Source of the DNA: an uncultured Pseudomonadota bacterium | GTDB lineage: Bacteria; Myxococcota_A; UBA796; SXON01 | Direction: 5' to 3' | Assembly (NCBI GenBank): GCA_903921785.1 | Contig: CAIXRH010000251.1 | Coordinates: forward strand, 1 to 44,014 | Length of the DNA: 44,014 nucleotides | Shown: positions 23,834 through 33,086 of the stretch, piece after piece | How positions within the stretch are numbered: position 1 is the first letter of the stretch | How the letters are laid out: every line of letters starts with the position of its first letter | The notes under the pieces: generated by a model | Seen by the model: only the letters and a program-made list of their open reading frames with translations | Databases searched by the model: none | What the model was told of the DNA's origin: nothing | Program-made: the position numbers and the translations under genes

Positions 23834-26278
23834 CTACTCCTTGTGTACCCGCTCCTTCCTTCCCTGCAGCCGCGCCACGTCCTGGAAACGATCCAGCGTG
23901 TCGGCGCAGCGCGCGAGGATCTCCGCCATCGGCGCCTTCATCAGCAGCTCCACGCCCTCGGACACATGCGTGATCCCCCAGATGCGGAAGCGGCCTTCGG
24001 CGCAGGCCTGCACCACCTCGTCGTCCAGACACAGGTCGGGCACGTTGGTGATGGGGATGAGCACCCCCTGCGATCCGGTGAGGCCGACGGCCTTGCAGGT
24101 GGCGTAGAACCCCTCGATCTTCTCGTTCACCCCCCCGATGGACTGTACCTCTCCGAACTGGTTCACCGAGCCGGTGACGGCGAGCCCCTGGTCGATCGGG
24201 GCGTCGGCGAGCGCGGAGATGAGGGCGTAGAGCTCGGTGGTGGAGGCGCTGTCGCCGTCGATCTTCCCGTAGGACTGCTCGAAGGTGACGGCGGCGGCGA
24301 GGGCGAAGGTGCGCGTCTGCCCGAGGTGCGTGCGGAGGAACCCCGTGAGGATCTGCACGCCCTTGTCGTGGCTGCGCCCCGAGAGGCCGACCTCCCGCTC
24401 CAGGCTCACGATCCCCGAGCGGCCCACGCCCACCGTGGCGGTGATGCACATCGGCCGCCCGAAGTCGTGACCCCCCGTGTGGTAGACGACCAGCGAGTTG
24501 ATGCGCCCCACGCTCTCGCCGGAGGTCTTCACCTTCACCACGCCGGCCTGGATGAGCTCCAGCGTGCGCCGTTCGGCGAGCCCGTCGCGGTAGTGGCGCG
24601 ACTCGAGCGCGGCTTCGACGTGGCGGGAATGGACGAGGTTCGCCTTCTCTTCCTGGGCTTCACAGCCGGCTTCCCTCAGCAGGTCCGCGATGGTGCCCAT
24701 CTGCGTGGTGATGCGCCCGCCCCGTCCGGACTCGCGCACCGACCAGCGCAGCACCCGCGCCACCGCGTTGCGGCTGAAGTGGGGGAGCTCCTCGGACTTC
24801 ACGATGCGCGCGCAGAAGCGCCCGTAGTCTTCGATCACCTGGGGGACGATCGCGGCGTCTTCTTCGAACTCGGCCTTGATCTTGAACAGGTTCCGGAAGT
24901 CGGGGTCCCCGTAGTAGAGCGCGGCGTAGATGCCGGGCTCTCCGGCCAGGACCACCTTCACGTCCACCGGGATGGGGTCGGGGCGCAGGCCAGTGGGGCC
25001 GCCGCCGGGGCCCTCCGGGTTCTGCACATCCACCTCGCCGCTGACGAGCGCTCGCTTGAGCACCTTCCACACCCCGGGCTCCTGAAGGAGGTCCGCGGCG
25101 TTGAGGAGGATCCAGCCGCCGTGGGCGTCGAGCAGGGCGCCGGCGCGGATGTTCCGGTGGTCGATCGCGCCGGGTTCGCCCTCCATTCCGCCGAGCACCT
25201 GCGCCCAGGTGGGGTTGGTGACGCTGATGATCGGCGCCTTCCGCGAGCGTCGCCCGTGGTGGATCAGGTTGGCGGTGAACGCCGCGAAGAGGGCCTCCGT
25301 GGCGGGCTCCACCGCGTCGAACCACTCGGGCGACTCCACCAGCTCGTCGAGCAGCTCGGAGAGCCAGGTGCGCGCCGCGGTCCACCGCCGGGCGAGGTCC
25401 TTGAGGATGGGCGCCACGCCCTCCCGCACCGCGGCCGCCTCCGCCTCGCTCACCGAACGCAGGGCGGTGAGCAGGCTGGAGCGCGACACGTCCACCGCGG
25501 CGGCGAGCTCGGCCTCCAGCGCGTCCCACTGGGCGACGATCTTCTCGGGGGACACGGGCAGGGTGATGCCCGGGGCGTCGGCGAGCACCTGGAGCTCGGC
25601 GCGGGTGAGGAGCTGCGGCTCGTCGTCGTCTTCGAGCTCCTCGTCGTCGTCGACGGGTGGCGGCTTGGGCGCTGCTTTTGCCCCGGCCTTGGGGGCCGGC
25701 TTGGGCGGCGCGGGCGGCAGGCGCCAGAGCACGGTGGGCATGCCCGCCTCTTCGTCCTCCAAGGTGGCGAGGGCGAAGCCAAGCTTCTCCGCGTGCTCTT
25801 CCAGCGCGCTCATCGCCTTGTGCTGGGCGACCTCGGCCTTCTGGCGGAGCTTGTCCCGCGCGGTGCGCACGTCGTCCCGGTTGAGGATCCGGGGGACCTC
25901 CTCGACGAGCAGCGCGGCGATGCGCAGCAGCTCCTTGCGGAACGCGAGGCCGCGCCCGGGGGGGAAGCTCAGCAGCCGCGGCCGGGCGGGATCGAGGAAG
26001 TTTCGCACGTACACGAAGTCGCAGGCGGTGCGGCGCTGCGGGTTGAGCTCCGCGAGGATCCTCCCGATGCTGCCGAGCCGCCCGGTGGACCGCGGGCCGG
26101 CGACGAAGACGTTGAACCCCGGGCCCCGGATCGCCAGCGCCCGGCGGATCGCGGCCAGCGCCGGGTCCTGCCCGATGAAGGTGTCCAGCGGCTTGACCTC
26201 GGCGGTGGAGGCGAAGGGCAAGGCACCCTCGGGCACCCGCCAGGTGAGGGACTCGACAGGCAGGGGGAGCACGGGCAT
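23834..26278 (-). CDS. Lon-like ATP-dependent protease (LonB/YcbZ type, S16)
   Basis: An 814-residue AAA+ protease. The N-terminal ATPase begins near residue 30 (LDTFIGQDPALAAIRRAL). Its P-loop region reads VFVAGPRSTGRLGS, lacking the usual Lys before the hydroxyl residue. A coiled insert with an acidic DDDEELEDDDEPQ stretch follows, then the Walker B/sensor region (LLDAHGGWILLNAADLL). The C-terminal S16 protease domain has the Ser-Lys dyad: S677 in KIDGDSASTTELYAL and K720 in SIGGVNEKIEGFY. This is the cytosolic YcbZ-like branch of Lon, not classical Lon. It is divergent from the pseudouridine synthase with only 23 bases between starts. Confidence 0.92.
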   Translation of the reverse strand: MPVLPLPVESLTWRVPEGALPFASTAEVKPLDTFIGQDPALAAIRRALAIRGPGFNVFVAGPRSTGRLGSIGRILAELNPQRRTACDFVYVRNFLDPARPRLLSFPPGRGLAFRKELLRIAALLVEEVPRILNRDDVRTARDKLRQKAEVAQHKAMSALEEHAEKLGFALATLEDEEAGMPTVLWRLPPAPPKPAPKAGAKAAPKPPPVDDDEELEDDDEPQLLTRAELQVLADAPGITLPVSPEKIVAQWDALEAELAAAVDVSRSSLLTALRSVSEAEAAAVREGVAPILKDLARRWTAARTWLSELLDELVESPEWFDAVEPATEALFAAFTANLIHHGRRSRKAPIISVTNPTWAQVLGGMEGEPGAIDHRNIRAGALLDAHGGWILLNAADLLQEPGVWKVLKRALVSGEVDVQNPEGPGGGPTGLRPDPIPVDVKVVLAGEPGIYAALYYGDPDFRNLFKIKAEFEEDAAIVPQVIEDYGRFCARIVKSEELPHFSRNAVARVLRWSVRESGRGGRITTQMGTIADLLREAGCEAQEEKANLVHSRHVEAALESRHYRDGLAERRTLELIQAGVVKVKTSGESVGRINSLVVYHTGGHDFGRPMCITATVGVGRSGIVSLEREVGLSGRSHDKGVQILTGFLRTHLGQTRTFALAAAVTFEQSYGKIDGDSASTTELYALISALADAPIDQGLAVTGSVNQFGEVQSIGGVNEKIEGFYATCKAVGLTGSQGVLIPITNVPDLCLDDEVVQACAEGRFRIWGITHVSEGVELLMKAPMAEILARCADTLDRFQDVARLQGRKERVHKE

Positions 26279-26301
26279 GTTGCGGCGCTTAGTAACGTGA
26301 C

Positions 26302-26943
26302 GTGCTCCCCATCCTCTACCAGGACCGACACCTCGTGGTGGTGGACAAGCCGGCGGGCCTGCCCACCGAGCCCCCGCGCGGGGGCGGGCCGAGCGTAGCG
26401 AGCGAGACCGGCCTGCGGGTCTGCCACCGCCTGGACACCGACACCACCGGGGTCCTGGTGCTCGCGCGGGACGAGGAGGGGTTACGGGCGGTGAACGCCG
26501 CGTTCGCGGACCGCGTGGCCGCCAAGGGCTACCTCGCGCACGTGGTCGGGCCGCTGCCGGAGACGGGGCGTTGTACCCTCCCGCTTGGCGACTGGGCGCG
26601 CGGGCGGGTGGCCATCGGTCGCGGGCGCCCTGCGGAGAGCCGCTGGACGGTCCGGGCGCGCCACGACGGGCACGCCCTGGTGGAGGTGGAGCCGCTCACC
26701 GGGCGCACGCACCAGGTTCGGGCCCACCTCTCGGCGAGCGGGGCGCCGATCTGGGGAGACGAAGCGTACGGGGGGCCGAACGCCGCGTCTCTCGGGCTCC
26801 ATGCGTGGTGGTTGGTGCTGCCGTGGCCGTTCCGGGGCGCGCGGCTGGAGGTGCTCGCGCCGCCGCCGGAGGGCTTCGTGGCGGGCTGGGGCGCCGAGCT
26901 GGGCGCGCTCGCCCCGGCCGCCAGCGCTTGGACCCAACGGTGA
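26302..26943 (+). CDS. RluA-family pseudouridine synthase
   Basis: The 213-residue protein has the RluA core: ILYQDRHLVVVDKPAGLPT, then CHRLDTDTTGVLVLAR with the catalytic Asp (D45), and PLTGRTHQVRAHL, which closes the active site. There is no S4 domain, and the length fits short RluA-type enzymes that modify rRNA or tRNA. The start is GTG 26302. Its last codons overlap the GTG of the next gene by four bases, though the products (RNA modification and a lipoprotein) seem unrelated. The exact target uridine cannot be assigned. Confidence 0.92.
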   Translation: MLPILYQDRHLVVVDKPAGLPTEPPRGGGPSVASETGLRVCHRLDTDTTGVLVLARDEEGLRAVNAAFADRVAAKGYLAHVVGPLPETGRCTLPLGDWARGRVAIGRGRPAESRWTVRARHDGHALVEVEPLTGRTHQVRAHLSASGAPIWGDEAYGGPNAASLGLHAWWLVLPWPFRGARLEVLAPPPEGFVAGWGAELGALAPAASAWTQR

Positions 26944-28178
26944 CGGTCGTTGCGCCTGAGGCCTCGTATGGGGCACCGTGGGTCGTTGGCGCCCTGGTCA
27001 GCGTGGTCGTGGCCGGTTGTGCCTCCACTTCTCCGCCGGAGCCCTCCCGCTGCGAAGCGCTCATCGGTGTCGGGGGAGTGCACAGCCTGCGGCTCGCGGC
27101 CGAGGAGGGCACGATCGCGGCGCAGCTGGTGGTGCCGCACGACGCGTTGGAGGAAGCGCCGGTTGTCGTTCAGGTCTTCGGCGCCTGGGACCCGGCGGTC
27201 CTGCCCGGGGGGGAGCACACCACCCTCGATCGCGTGGTGACGCTCCGCGTGGCGCTCGCCGACGCCGAATGGGGGGATGGAGGCGACGATCTTCGCGGGC
27301 CCCAGGGGCGAGCCGCCGTCGCCGCTGCGCTCCGCTACGCCGCTGGGCAGGACCACGACACCGAGGACTGCGCGGTGGTCGACCGGGCGCCCATCGCCGA
27401 CCCTTCCACCCGGCTCGTCTTCGCGCAGAGCAACGGGGGAAACCTGGTGATGGCCACGCTGGGGGACACGACGCTCGACGTCCCCGAGCCCGTCGGGGTG
27501 GTTCTCTGGGAGACACCCGCGGGCGCGGGTTTTGTGGACATGGAGCACGGCAATTCGGAGGCGCTGTACGCCGAAGGTTCCTGCACCTTCGGCGCGGCTT
27601 CGGGGGTGAGCTGCCCCTTCCGCCCCGGGGTGGAGCTGCTCGTGCAGAACGGGCCCTGCTTCGACGTCGACGGCGACCACGCCTGCACCGACGCCGACGT
27701 GCACGAACACGCCCCCACCGACCCGTCCACCGGCCTCAACGCCGGCTCCCCGACGCTCGCCGAGGCCTTTGTAGCGGCCGGCCTCCATCCCGACTGGGAC
27801 GACACCACCCAGTCCGCCGCCTTCTGGGCGGAGCGCGACGCCGCCCGCGCGGCCCCCGCCGCCATCGCCCGCTTCCCGGACCTGCCGTTCCTCCTCCTCG
27901 CCAGCGAGACCGACCACGTGCTCTACGGCCTCGGCGACCATCCCCACGTCTACGGCCTCGGCGAGGCGCTCCAGACGGCGGGGGCGCGCTGGGTGCGGCT
28001 CAACCCCGGGGAGACGTGGAGCCGGTTGGGATCGGAGAACGTGCCGAACCTCCCGCTGCGTCTCTCCGACCCGACCGCGTGGCTATTGACGGAGCAAGAG
28101 GAGAATCCACTCTCCGGCGTTGCTACGCGGGCGGTGAACGAGCTTGTGGAGCGCTCTCGCGACGACAACTGGGAGTGA
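26940..28178 (+). CDS. putative alpha/beta-hydrolase-like lipoprotein
   Basis: Starting at GTG 26940 (GTGA overlap) the product is 412 residues with a hydrophobic stretch ending VVVAGC, a good lipobox near residue 27. The mature part resembles a secreted hydrolase: VVVQVFGAWDPA, the possible nucleophile elbow FAQSNGGNLVMAT and LLLASETDHVLYG with a late Asp. An insertion contains DVDGDHACTDADVHEH, like a calcium loop. The GxSxG motif is not perfect (AQSNG), so activity is uncertain. Other starts inside the first 20 codons are possible. Probably an outer-membrane or periplasmic lipoprotein; substrate unknown. Confidence 0.72.
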   Translation: MTVVAPEASYGAPWVVGALVSVVVAGCASTSPPEPSRCEALIGVGGVHSLRLAAEEGTIAAQLVVPHDALEEAPVVVQVFGAWDPAVLPGGEHTTLDRVVTLRVALADAEWGDGGDDLRGPQGRAAVAAALRYAAGQDHDTEDCAVVDRAPIADPSTRLVFAQSNGGNLVMATLGDTTLDVPEPVGVVLWETPAGAGFVDMEHGNSEALYAEGSCTFGAASGVSCPFRPGVELLVQNGPCFDVDGDHACTDADVHEHAPTDPSTGLNAGSPTLAEAFVAAGLHPDWDDTTQSAAFWAERDAARAAPAAIARFPDLPFLLLASETDHVLYGLGDHPHVYGLGEALQTAGARWVRLNPGETWSRLGSENVPNLPLRLSDPTAWLLTEQEENPLSGVATRAVNELVERSRDDNWE

Positions 28179-28535
28179 TCGGGCCAAACGGCCGGGCGGG
28201 GATCCCGCCTTTGAGCGCGTCGGACGTGAGCGAATTGTGCGTTGCACGATCCGATCTCCAAGAAACGCTTGCGGGTCGCGGGAGTTGATCCTATGCTCCC
28301 TTCACGACTCGAATTGGTCCCCCCCGACCCCGCTTCGAACCGGCACGTCAAGCGTCTCCTCCATCTCTTGCGGTCAGGGCCAGGCGGGGGGGACTCTCCG
28401 AGCTACTTGTAGGGCCCCGCGCGATGATTCGCGCGGAGGCTCCGCCTTTGTCGAGCGGGGGTCCGGCGCGCTTCGGCGAAGGTTGTTGAGGCGTCGGCGA
28501 GCGCGTTCGGCGTGGGAATCGGCTACGGAGGGCGG
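28179..28535. other. intergenic region with several hairpins
   Basis: This 357-base gap holds no convincing gene. It contains a terminator-like stem at 28195-28212, GTGC-GTT-GCAC near 28238, and a perfect CGCGCGA-TGAT-TCGCGCG hairpin at 28428-28445 followed directly by GCGGAGGCTCCGC. GC content drops somewhat in 28230-28330. The protease promoter should lie here, but no clear -35/-10 pair is seen. Confidence 0.45.
28195..28212 (+). terminator. possible terminator of the hydrolase-like lipoprotein gene
   Basis: A perfect GGCGGG/CCCGCC stem (28195-28200 with 28204-28209, loop GAT) is followed by only TTT. It begins 17 bases after the stop at 28178. The strong stem and position fit; the T run is short. 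Confidence 0.5.
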
Positions 28536-30134
28536 ATGATCCTGCTGCTCGTCGCGGCCGGCCTCGCCCGGCCGGTGGACCCCTCCACCCCCGAAGCCCG
28601 CCTCACCGGTCCACTGGCCGAGGCGTGGCACGCATCGGCGGAGGAAGACCGCTTCTCGCGTTTCGTCCAGTCCCACCCCGACTTCGCCCCGGACGTACAG
28701 GTGGTGGTCGTGCTGCGCGACGCTGCGACGGGCGACGCCCTGGCCGAACGCCTCGGCCTCGATGTGGAGGCCCGCCACGCCGACCTCCTCCAGGTGCGCA
28801 TCCCGGTGGCCCGCCTCGGAGAGCTGGCCGCCGCGCCGGAGGTGGCCCACGTCCGCCAGCCCTTCCGACCGTCCGCCAAGGAGACCGTGAGCGAAGGCTA
28901 CGAAAAGACGATGCTCCAGGACTGGCACCAGACTGGTCCGTACACCGGCACCGACGTCACCGTGGGCATCCTCGACGTGGGGTTCGACGGCTACGACGGG
29001 CTCCTCGGCAGCGAGCTCCCCGAGGCGGTGGACTCCGACCTCTCCCGTGGCGCCGCCCAGTCCAGCGACCACGGCACCGCGGTGGCCGAGGTGGTGCACG
29101 ACTTCGCCCCGGACGCCACCTTGAACCTGGTGAGCTTCGGCACCGACGTGGAGTTCGGCGAGGGGCTCCAGACCCTGCTGGACGCCCAGGTGGACGTGGT
29201 GAACGCCTCCGTCGGCTTCGACAACACCTGGTCGTTGGATGGATCGAGCACGCTGAGCCGCTCCGCCGACGCCATGGTGGAGGCGGGGATCATCTACATT
29301 GGCGCGGCGGGCAATGAGAACCTCCGGTATCGGGTGGGGGAGCTCGCGAACGTCTCCGGTACTCAGTACATCGAGATCGGCGACCACTACGCGATCCGCG
29401 GGAGCGCTCCGAACGGCCGCGTGCGGGTGAGCTTCCGATGGAGCGAACCCTTCGGCGCGGCGGCCACCGACCTCGACCTCGTCGTCTTCGATGCGGACAC
29501 CGAGCGGGAGTGTGGACGGTCCGAGACCCCCCAGAACGGCGACGACGACCCCTATGAGGAGGTGAGCGTCTCCGACTGCGGCGAGAACATCTACGCCGCG
29601 GTCTACGCGGAGCCTGGTACCGATGTCTCGGGGTTGTCCGGTTGGCTCTACAACGCCCACGGGCTCGACACGACAGAGCTCACCAACGTGAGCACGCTGA
29701 GCCTCCCCGGCGACTGCCTCTCCTGCCTCGCCATCGGCGCGGTGGTGGACGACACCATCGCCGACTACTCCAGCCGCGGCCCCACCGAAGACGGGCGGGT
29801 GAAGCCAGACTTCGTGGGTCCTTCGGACGTGTCGACCGAGACCCTCGGGGAGAAGGCGTTCACCGGAAGCAGCGCGGCTGCGCCCCACGTGGCGGGCCTG
29901 GCCGCCCTCTGGGTCGACGCCACCAACATCCACGACGATCCGGCTGGCTTTGAGCTCTGGGAGGCGGATGAGGCCAAGGACCTCGGGGACAACGGCGCCG
30001 ACAACACCTATGGCGGCGGTGCGGTGCGCGCGGACCAGGCCCCCGGCTGCGGTTGCTCGGGCGCGGGTGCGGCGCCGAGCGTGGCGCTCGCGGCGTTGAC
30101 GGCGGGGATGTTGGCCCGGCGGCGTCGGCGGTGA
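28536..30134 (+). CDS. subtilisin-like serine protease (S8) with MYXO-CTERM tail
   Basis: A 532-residue protease with the subtilase triad: D147 in GILDVGFDGYDG, H179 in SSDHGTAVAE and S446 in FTGSSAAAPHVAG, with N260 (IGAAGNEN) as the oxyanion Asn. A short signal peptide (MILLLVAAGLA) and a propeptide-like region to about 125 precede it. A beta-sandwich insertion (VRVSFRWSEPF, TDLDLVVFDADTE) lies between His and Ser. The C-terminus, GCGC at 504-507, a hydrophobic helix and RRRRR, is a MYXO-CTERM sorting signal, cut and anchored by a myxosortase in Myxococcota. ATG 28536 follows GGAGGG. Its stop overlaps the next GTG by four bases, so the following lipoprotein may be a partner. Confidence 0.95.
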   Translation: MILLLVAAGLARPVDPSTPEARLTGPLAEAWHASAEEDRFSRFVQSHPDFAPDVQVVVVLRDAATGDALAERLGLDVEARHADLLQVRIPVARLGELAAAPEVAHVRQPFRPSAKETVSEGYEKTMLQDWHQTGPYTGTDVTVGILDVGFDGYDGLLGSELPEAVDSDLSRGAAQSSDHGTAVAEVVHDFAPDATLNLVSFGTDVEFGEGLQTLLDAQVDVVNASVGFDNTWSLDGSSTLSRSADAMVEAGIIYIGAAGNENLRYRVGELANVSGTQYIEIGDHYAIRGSAPNGRVRVSFRWSEPFGAAATDLDLVVFDADTERECGRSETPQNGDDDPYEEVSVSDCGENIYAAVYAEPGTDVSGLSGWLYNAHGLDTTELTNVSTLSLPGDCLSCLAIGAVVDDTIADYSSRGPTEDGRVKPDFVGPSDVSTETLGEKAFTGSSAAAPHVAGLAALWVDATNIHDDPAGFELWEADEAKDLGDNGADNTYGGGAVRADQAPGCGCSGAGAAPSVALAALTAGMLARRRRR

Positions 30135-31297
30135 GCCTCGGCGGGCGCTCGGCCCTCTTCGGCGCGTGCTTCCTCCCGCTGGGAGGGTGCGTGCCGGCGG
30201 GCGTCGAGGGCTTCGTGGTGGCGGCGTCCGGTGCGGTGGCGGGCGCCGACGGGGAGCCGATCGCCGGAGCCGCGGTGACGTTCGTGGACGGCGCCGGGGA
30301 CCTCATCGGCGAGGTGACGTCGGGGGAGGACGGGCGCTGGGCGTTCCCGGTGTACGCCACGGAGGCGAACGGCAACGTGCTGCGGGCGGCCATCACCGCC
30401 GACGGCCTCGCAGACGGCGCCGCGGAGTGGGAGGTGAACCTGCTCAACCCAGAGACGGCCACGCTCCGCGGCGGGCCGGGGCAGGACTGGGAGTCGGTGG
30501 ACCGCCCGCTGGCGTGCGTGCGTCTGGATGAGAGCGCGTCGGCGGGCTCGCTCCACGGCACCGTGGTGGACCCGTCGGGGGCGCCGGTGGGCGGGCTGGC
30601 GGGGGTGGTGCAGCGGGGGTGGAACGCGTCGATCGGCGCGGCGTCCGTGTCGAGCTTCACCACCGCCAGCGACGGCTCCTTCGGGGTTTTGGTGGATGAG
30701 CCCGGCGTCTACACCGTGTACGTGTCCCCGAGCGCGGGGTGGGCGGGGACCCGCTTCCCGGTGTTCACGGGCACGTCGGGCGCGGGCGTCACCGCCACGA
30801 TCGCCCCGCTCCAGGAGCCCGGCCGCTTCCTGGCGTCCCTCACCTGGACCAGCGGCGCGGACCTCGACCTCCACCTCACCGGCCCCGAGGCGGCCTCCAC
30901 CACCAAGGTTGGGCGTTTCCACGTATGGGCGGACGCGCCGACCCACCCGGAACGCCCTCCGGAAGACGACGCGTACATCGCGCAGCTCACCCGCGCGGCG
31001 ACGAGCGGTCCGGGCCCGGAGGTCGTCGTCGTGAACCAGCTGCTGGACGCGGGGCAGGTGCACCTCTCCGTGATGAACCGCAGCGGCGCCGACGAGACCG
31101 AGTCGGTGGGGCTCGCGGAGTCCGACGCGCTCGTGCAGTGGTGGGCCGGGGAAGACGTCCCCCGCTACGCCTGGGTTTCCCCCCTGGCCCGCGACACGGT
31201 GTGGCGTCCGGCCGAGATCGACAGCCGGGAGGCCACCGTGTACGCCGTCGAGACGTACGCCAGCGGCGTCGATCCCGCGGATGATGACGCATTCTGA
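30131..31297 (+). CDS. carboxypeptidase-regulatory-like lipoprotein
   Basis: Starting at GTG 30131, the 388-residue product has a short leader ending LGGC (Cys near 20), a good lipobox. Two Ig-like carboxypeptidase regulatory domains follow: residues about 30-110 (VAGADGEPIAGAAVTFVDGAG, EDGRWAFPVY) and about 137-225 (HGTVVDPSGAPVGG, SDGSFGVLVDEPGVYTVYVSP). A later beta domain has LTWTSGADLDLHLTGP, a metal-binding-like DLDLHL motif seen in secreted proteins. No enzymatic residues are visible, so binding or scaffolding at the surface is likely. It is coupled to the MYXO-CTERM protease gene. Confidence 0.82.
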   Translation: MSLGGRSALFGACFLPLGGCVPAGVEGFVVAASGAVAGADGEPIAGAAVTFVDGAGDLIGEVTSGEDGRWAFPVYATEANGNVLRAAITADGLADGAAEWEVNLLNPETATLRGGPGQDWESVDRPLACVRLDESASAGSLHGTVVDPSGAPVGGLAGVVQRGWNASIGAASVSSFTTASDGSFGVLVDEPGVYTVYVSPSAGWAGTRFPVFTGTSGAGVTATIAPLQEPGRFLASLTWTSGADLDLHLTGPEAASTTKVGRFHVWADAPTHPERPPEDDAYIAQLTRAATSGPGPEVVVVNQLLDAGQVHLSVMNRSGADETESVGLAESDALVQWWAGEDVPRYAWVSPLARDTVWRPAEIDSREATVYAVETYASGVDPADDDAF

Positions 31298-31323
31298 CCG
31301 GTGGAGGGGCGGCTACGGCGTTC

Positions 31324-31350
31324 GACCGGCTTGTCGGAAGCCCGGTTTTT
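31324..31350 (+). terminator. rho-independent terminator
   Basis: ACCGG-CTT and AAG-C-CCGGT form a stem of eight pairs with one bulged C and a five-base loop, followed by TTTTT at 31346-31350. It begins 27 bases after the lipoprotein stop at 31297. Confidence 0.65.
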
Positions 31351-31387
31351 GATTAGACGCCGCCGCCTTTTGAGGGAACCGCCTGGA

Positions 31388-32473
31388 ATGCCGATTTGGT
31401 CCGAGCGCCTGGTTCGAGACATGACCCGGATGCCCGGCGCCGATCACAGCTACCTCAAGCAGGTTTGCGCTCCCGACGGGGATGAGGTGCGTTCCGCGCT
31501 GCGTGCGGCGGTGGAGCGGATCGGGCCGGTCTACGCCGGCCGCGCTCGCGACCTGCTGTCCTCGTTGGACAATCGGCGGTTTTTCCAAGGGTACGCCGAG
31601 GTGGTCACCCTGGGGATGTTGGCCGGCCAGGGATGGAAGCTGCGGGGGCTCGTGGGCGCCGGGCCGCGCATCGAGATGGAGCGGCCCGACGGGCGGCTCT
31701 CGGTGGTGTCGGTGGTGTCGTTCCTCCACCAGACCCGCCCCGGTGGCGACGAGCAGACGCGGCAGCGGCTCGTGGAAGCGCTCTCCCGGGTGGCCTCGCG
31801 CCACCGGTTCGTGGTGCTCATCCGGCGCTGGCTCCCCCACGATCTCGACCCGGAGCCCGTGCGTCGCGCGCTGGAGATGTGGCTCGGCCAGGTCGGCAGC
31901 GGCGCGTGGGAAGGCCGCTACGCCGCCTACGAAGATGAGCGGGTGGCCCTGGAGTTCTGCCTCACCGGGGAGAAGGCCAAGGGCCGCCAGTCGCCGCTGG
32001 CGTTCGCGCTCGGGCCCTTCGTGGCCCACCGGGCGATGGAGGTCCTGGAGCCGCGGGTGGTCAACGAGTTGGACCGCCACGTGGCCGGCCCCGCGCGCGA
32101 GATGCCGCTCCTTGTGGCGTGCGTCTCCGACCAGCCGTGGAGCATCAACCATGGATATCTCCGGGACTTCCTCTACGGCCGCCCGTCCTGCACGATGACC
32201 GCCGACGGCGTCACCGAGTACGAGTTCGGCGAGCAGGGCGGCCCCTGTGCCTTCCAGGACCCGCTGTACCGCACCTTCAGCGGCCTCGCCCTGGTGGACC
32301 GCGATCCCGCCTCGCCCCTGGAGGCGCGCGTGCAGGCGCTCCTCAACCCCTGGGCGGGGGCGCCGCTTCGCCCCGGCGATCTCGGCGTTCGTTCGTTCGC
32401 ATCCGCGGGGGGGGCTGCGCCGCCCGTGCTGCGCTGGTACGTTGAGGGCGGCGAGGCCCTACCGCTCGGATGA
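31388..32473 (+). CDS. conserved-looking protein of unknown function
   Basis: From ATG 31388 the product is 361 residues, soluble, with no signal peptide. Residues about 55-125 (YAEVVTLGMLAGQGWKLRG, then IEMERPDGRLSVVSVV) have the helix-strand-strand order of a PD-(D/E)xK nuclease-like fold, but the usual ExK is not present, so any relation is speculative. The C-terminal part has VSDQPWSINHGYLRDFLYG and an open loop with Cys. It overlaps thymidine kinase by four bases and so is translated with it. The frame extends 29 codons upstream, but this lead runs through the terminator and is basic and unlikely. Function unknown. Confidence 0.75.
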   Translation: MPIWSERLVRDMTRMPGADHSYLKQVCAPDGDEVRSALRAAVERIGPVYAGRARDLLSSLDNRRFFQGYAEVVTLGMLAGQGWKLRGLVGAGPRIEMERPDGRLSVVSVVSFLHQTRPGGDEQTRQRLVEALSRVASRHRFVVLIRRWLPHDLDPEPVRRALEMWLGQVGSGAWEGRYAAYEDERVALEFCLTGEKAKGRQSPLAFALGPFVAHRAMEVLEPRVVNELDRHVAGPAREMPLLVACVSDQPWSINHGYLRDFLYGRPSCTMTADGVTEYEFGEQGGPCAFQDPLYRTFSGLALVDRDPASPLEARVQALLNPWAGAPLRPGDLGVRSFASAGGAAPPVLRWYVEGGEALPLG

Positions 32474-33084
32474 CCCCCTCTCTTCAGCCAGTCGGCGTCG
32501 GTTGGATCGAAGTCATCACCGGATGCATGTTCTCGGGAAAAACCGAGGAGCTCATCCGTCGCCTGCGGCGCGCGCAGTTCGCGCGGCAGCGGGTCGTGGT
32601 GTTCAAACCAGGGATCGACAACCGTTATGCGGAGGACAGCGTCGGCTCCCACTCCGGGCAGCGGATGCGGTCGTTCCAGGTGGAGCGCGCCACCGACATC
32701 CCGGGGCTCGTGGGGGAGGCGCAGGTCGTCGGGGTGGACGAAGCGCAGTTCCTCGGCCCCGAGCTGGTGGAGATCGTGGAGCGCCTCGCCAACGAGGGCC
32801 GGCGGGTGATCGTCGCCGGCCTGGACATGGACTACCGCGGCGTGCCCTTCGAGCCGCTGCCGCAGCTCTTGGCGGTCTCTGAGTACATCACCAAGAACCT
32901 CGCGATCTGCATGGTCTGCGGCAACCCGGCGGATCGCAGCCAGCGCGTGGTCAACCGGGACGCCCGCTTCCTCGTCGGCGAATCCGACGCGTACGAAGCC
33001 CGCTGTCGCCGCTGCTGGGACCCCAACAACTTCGAGCCCCGGCAAGAGCAGCTCGGTCTCGGCCAGAACCTCTCGGAGACGTGA
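32470..33084 (+). CDS. tdk: thymidine kinase (type II)
   Basis: A 204-residue TK1-type kinase that phosphorylates thymidine in pyrimidine salvage. P-loop GCMFSGKTEEL (K24), catalytic Glu in VGVDEAQFLG (E91) and the structural zinc Cys pairs C147/C150 (CMVC) and C179/C182 (CRRC) are all present. The lasso-loop Tyr region SDAYEARC fits nucleoside binding. ATG 32470 overlaps the stop of the upstream gene by four bases. Confidence 0.97.
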   Translation: MTPSLQPVGVGWIEVITGCMFSGKTEELIRRLRRAQFARQRVVVFKPGIDNRYAEDSVGSHSGQRMRSFQVERATDIPGLVGEAQVVGVDEAQFLGPELVEIVERLANEGRRVIVAGLDMDYRGVPFEPLPQLLAVSEYITKNLAICMVCGNPADRSQRVVNRDARFLVGESDAYEARCRRCWDPNNFEPRQEQLGLGQNLSET

Positions 33085-33086
33085 GC

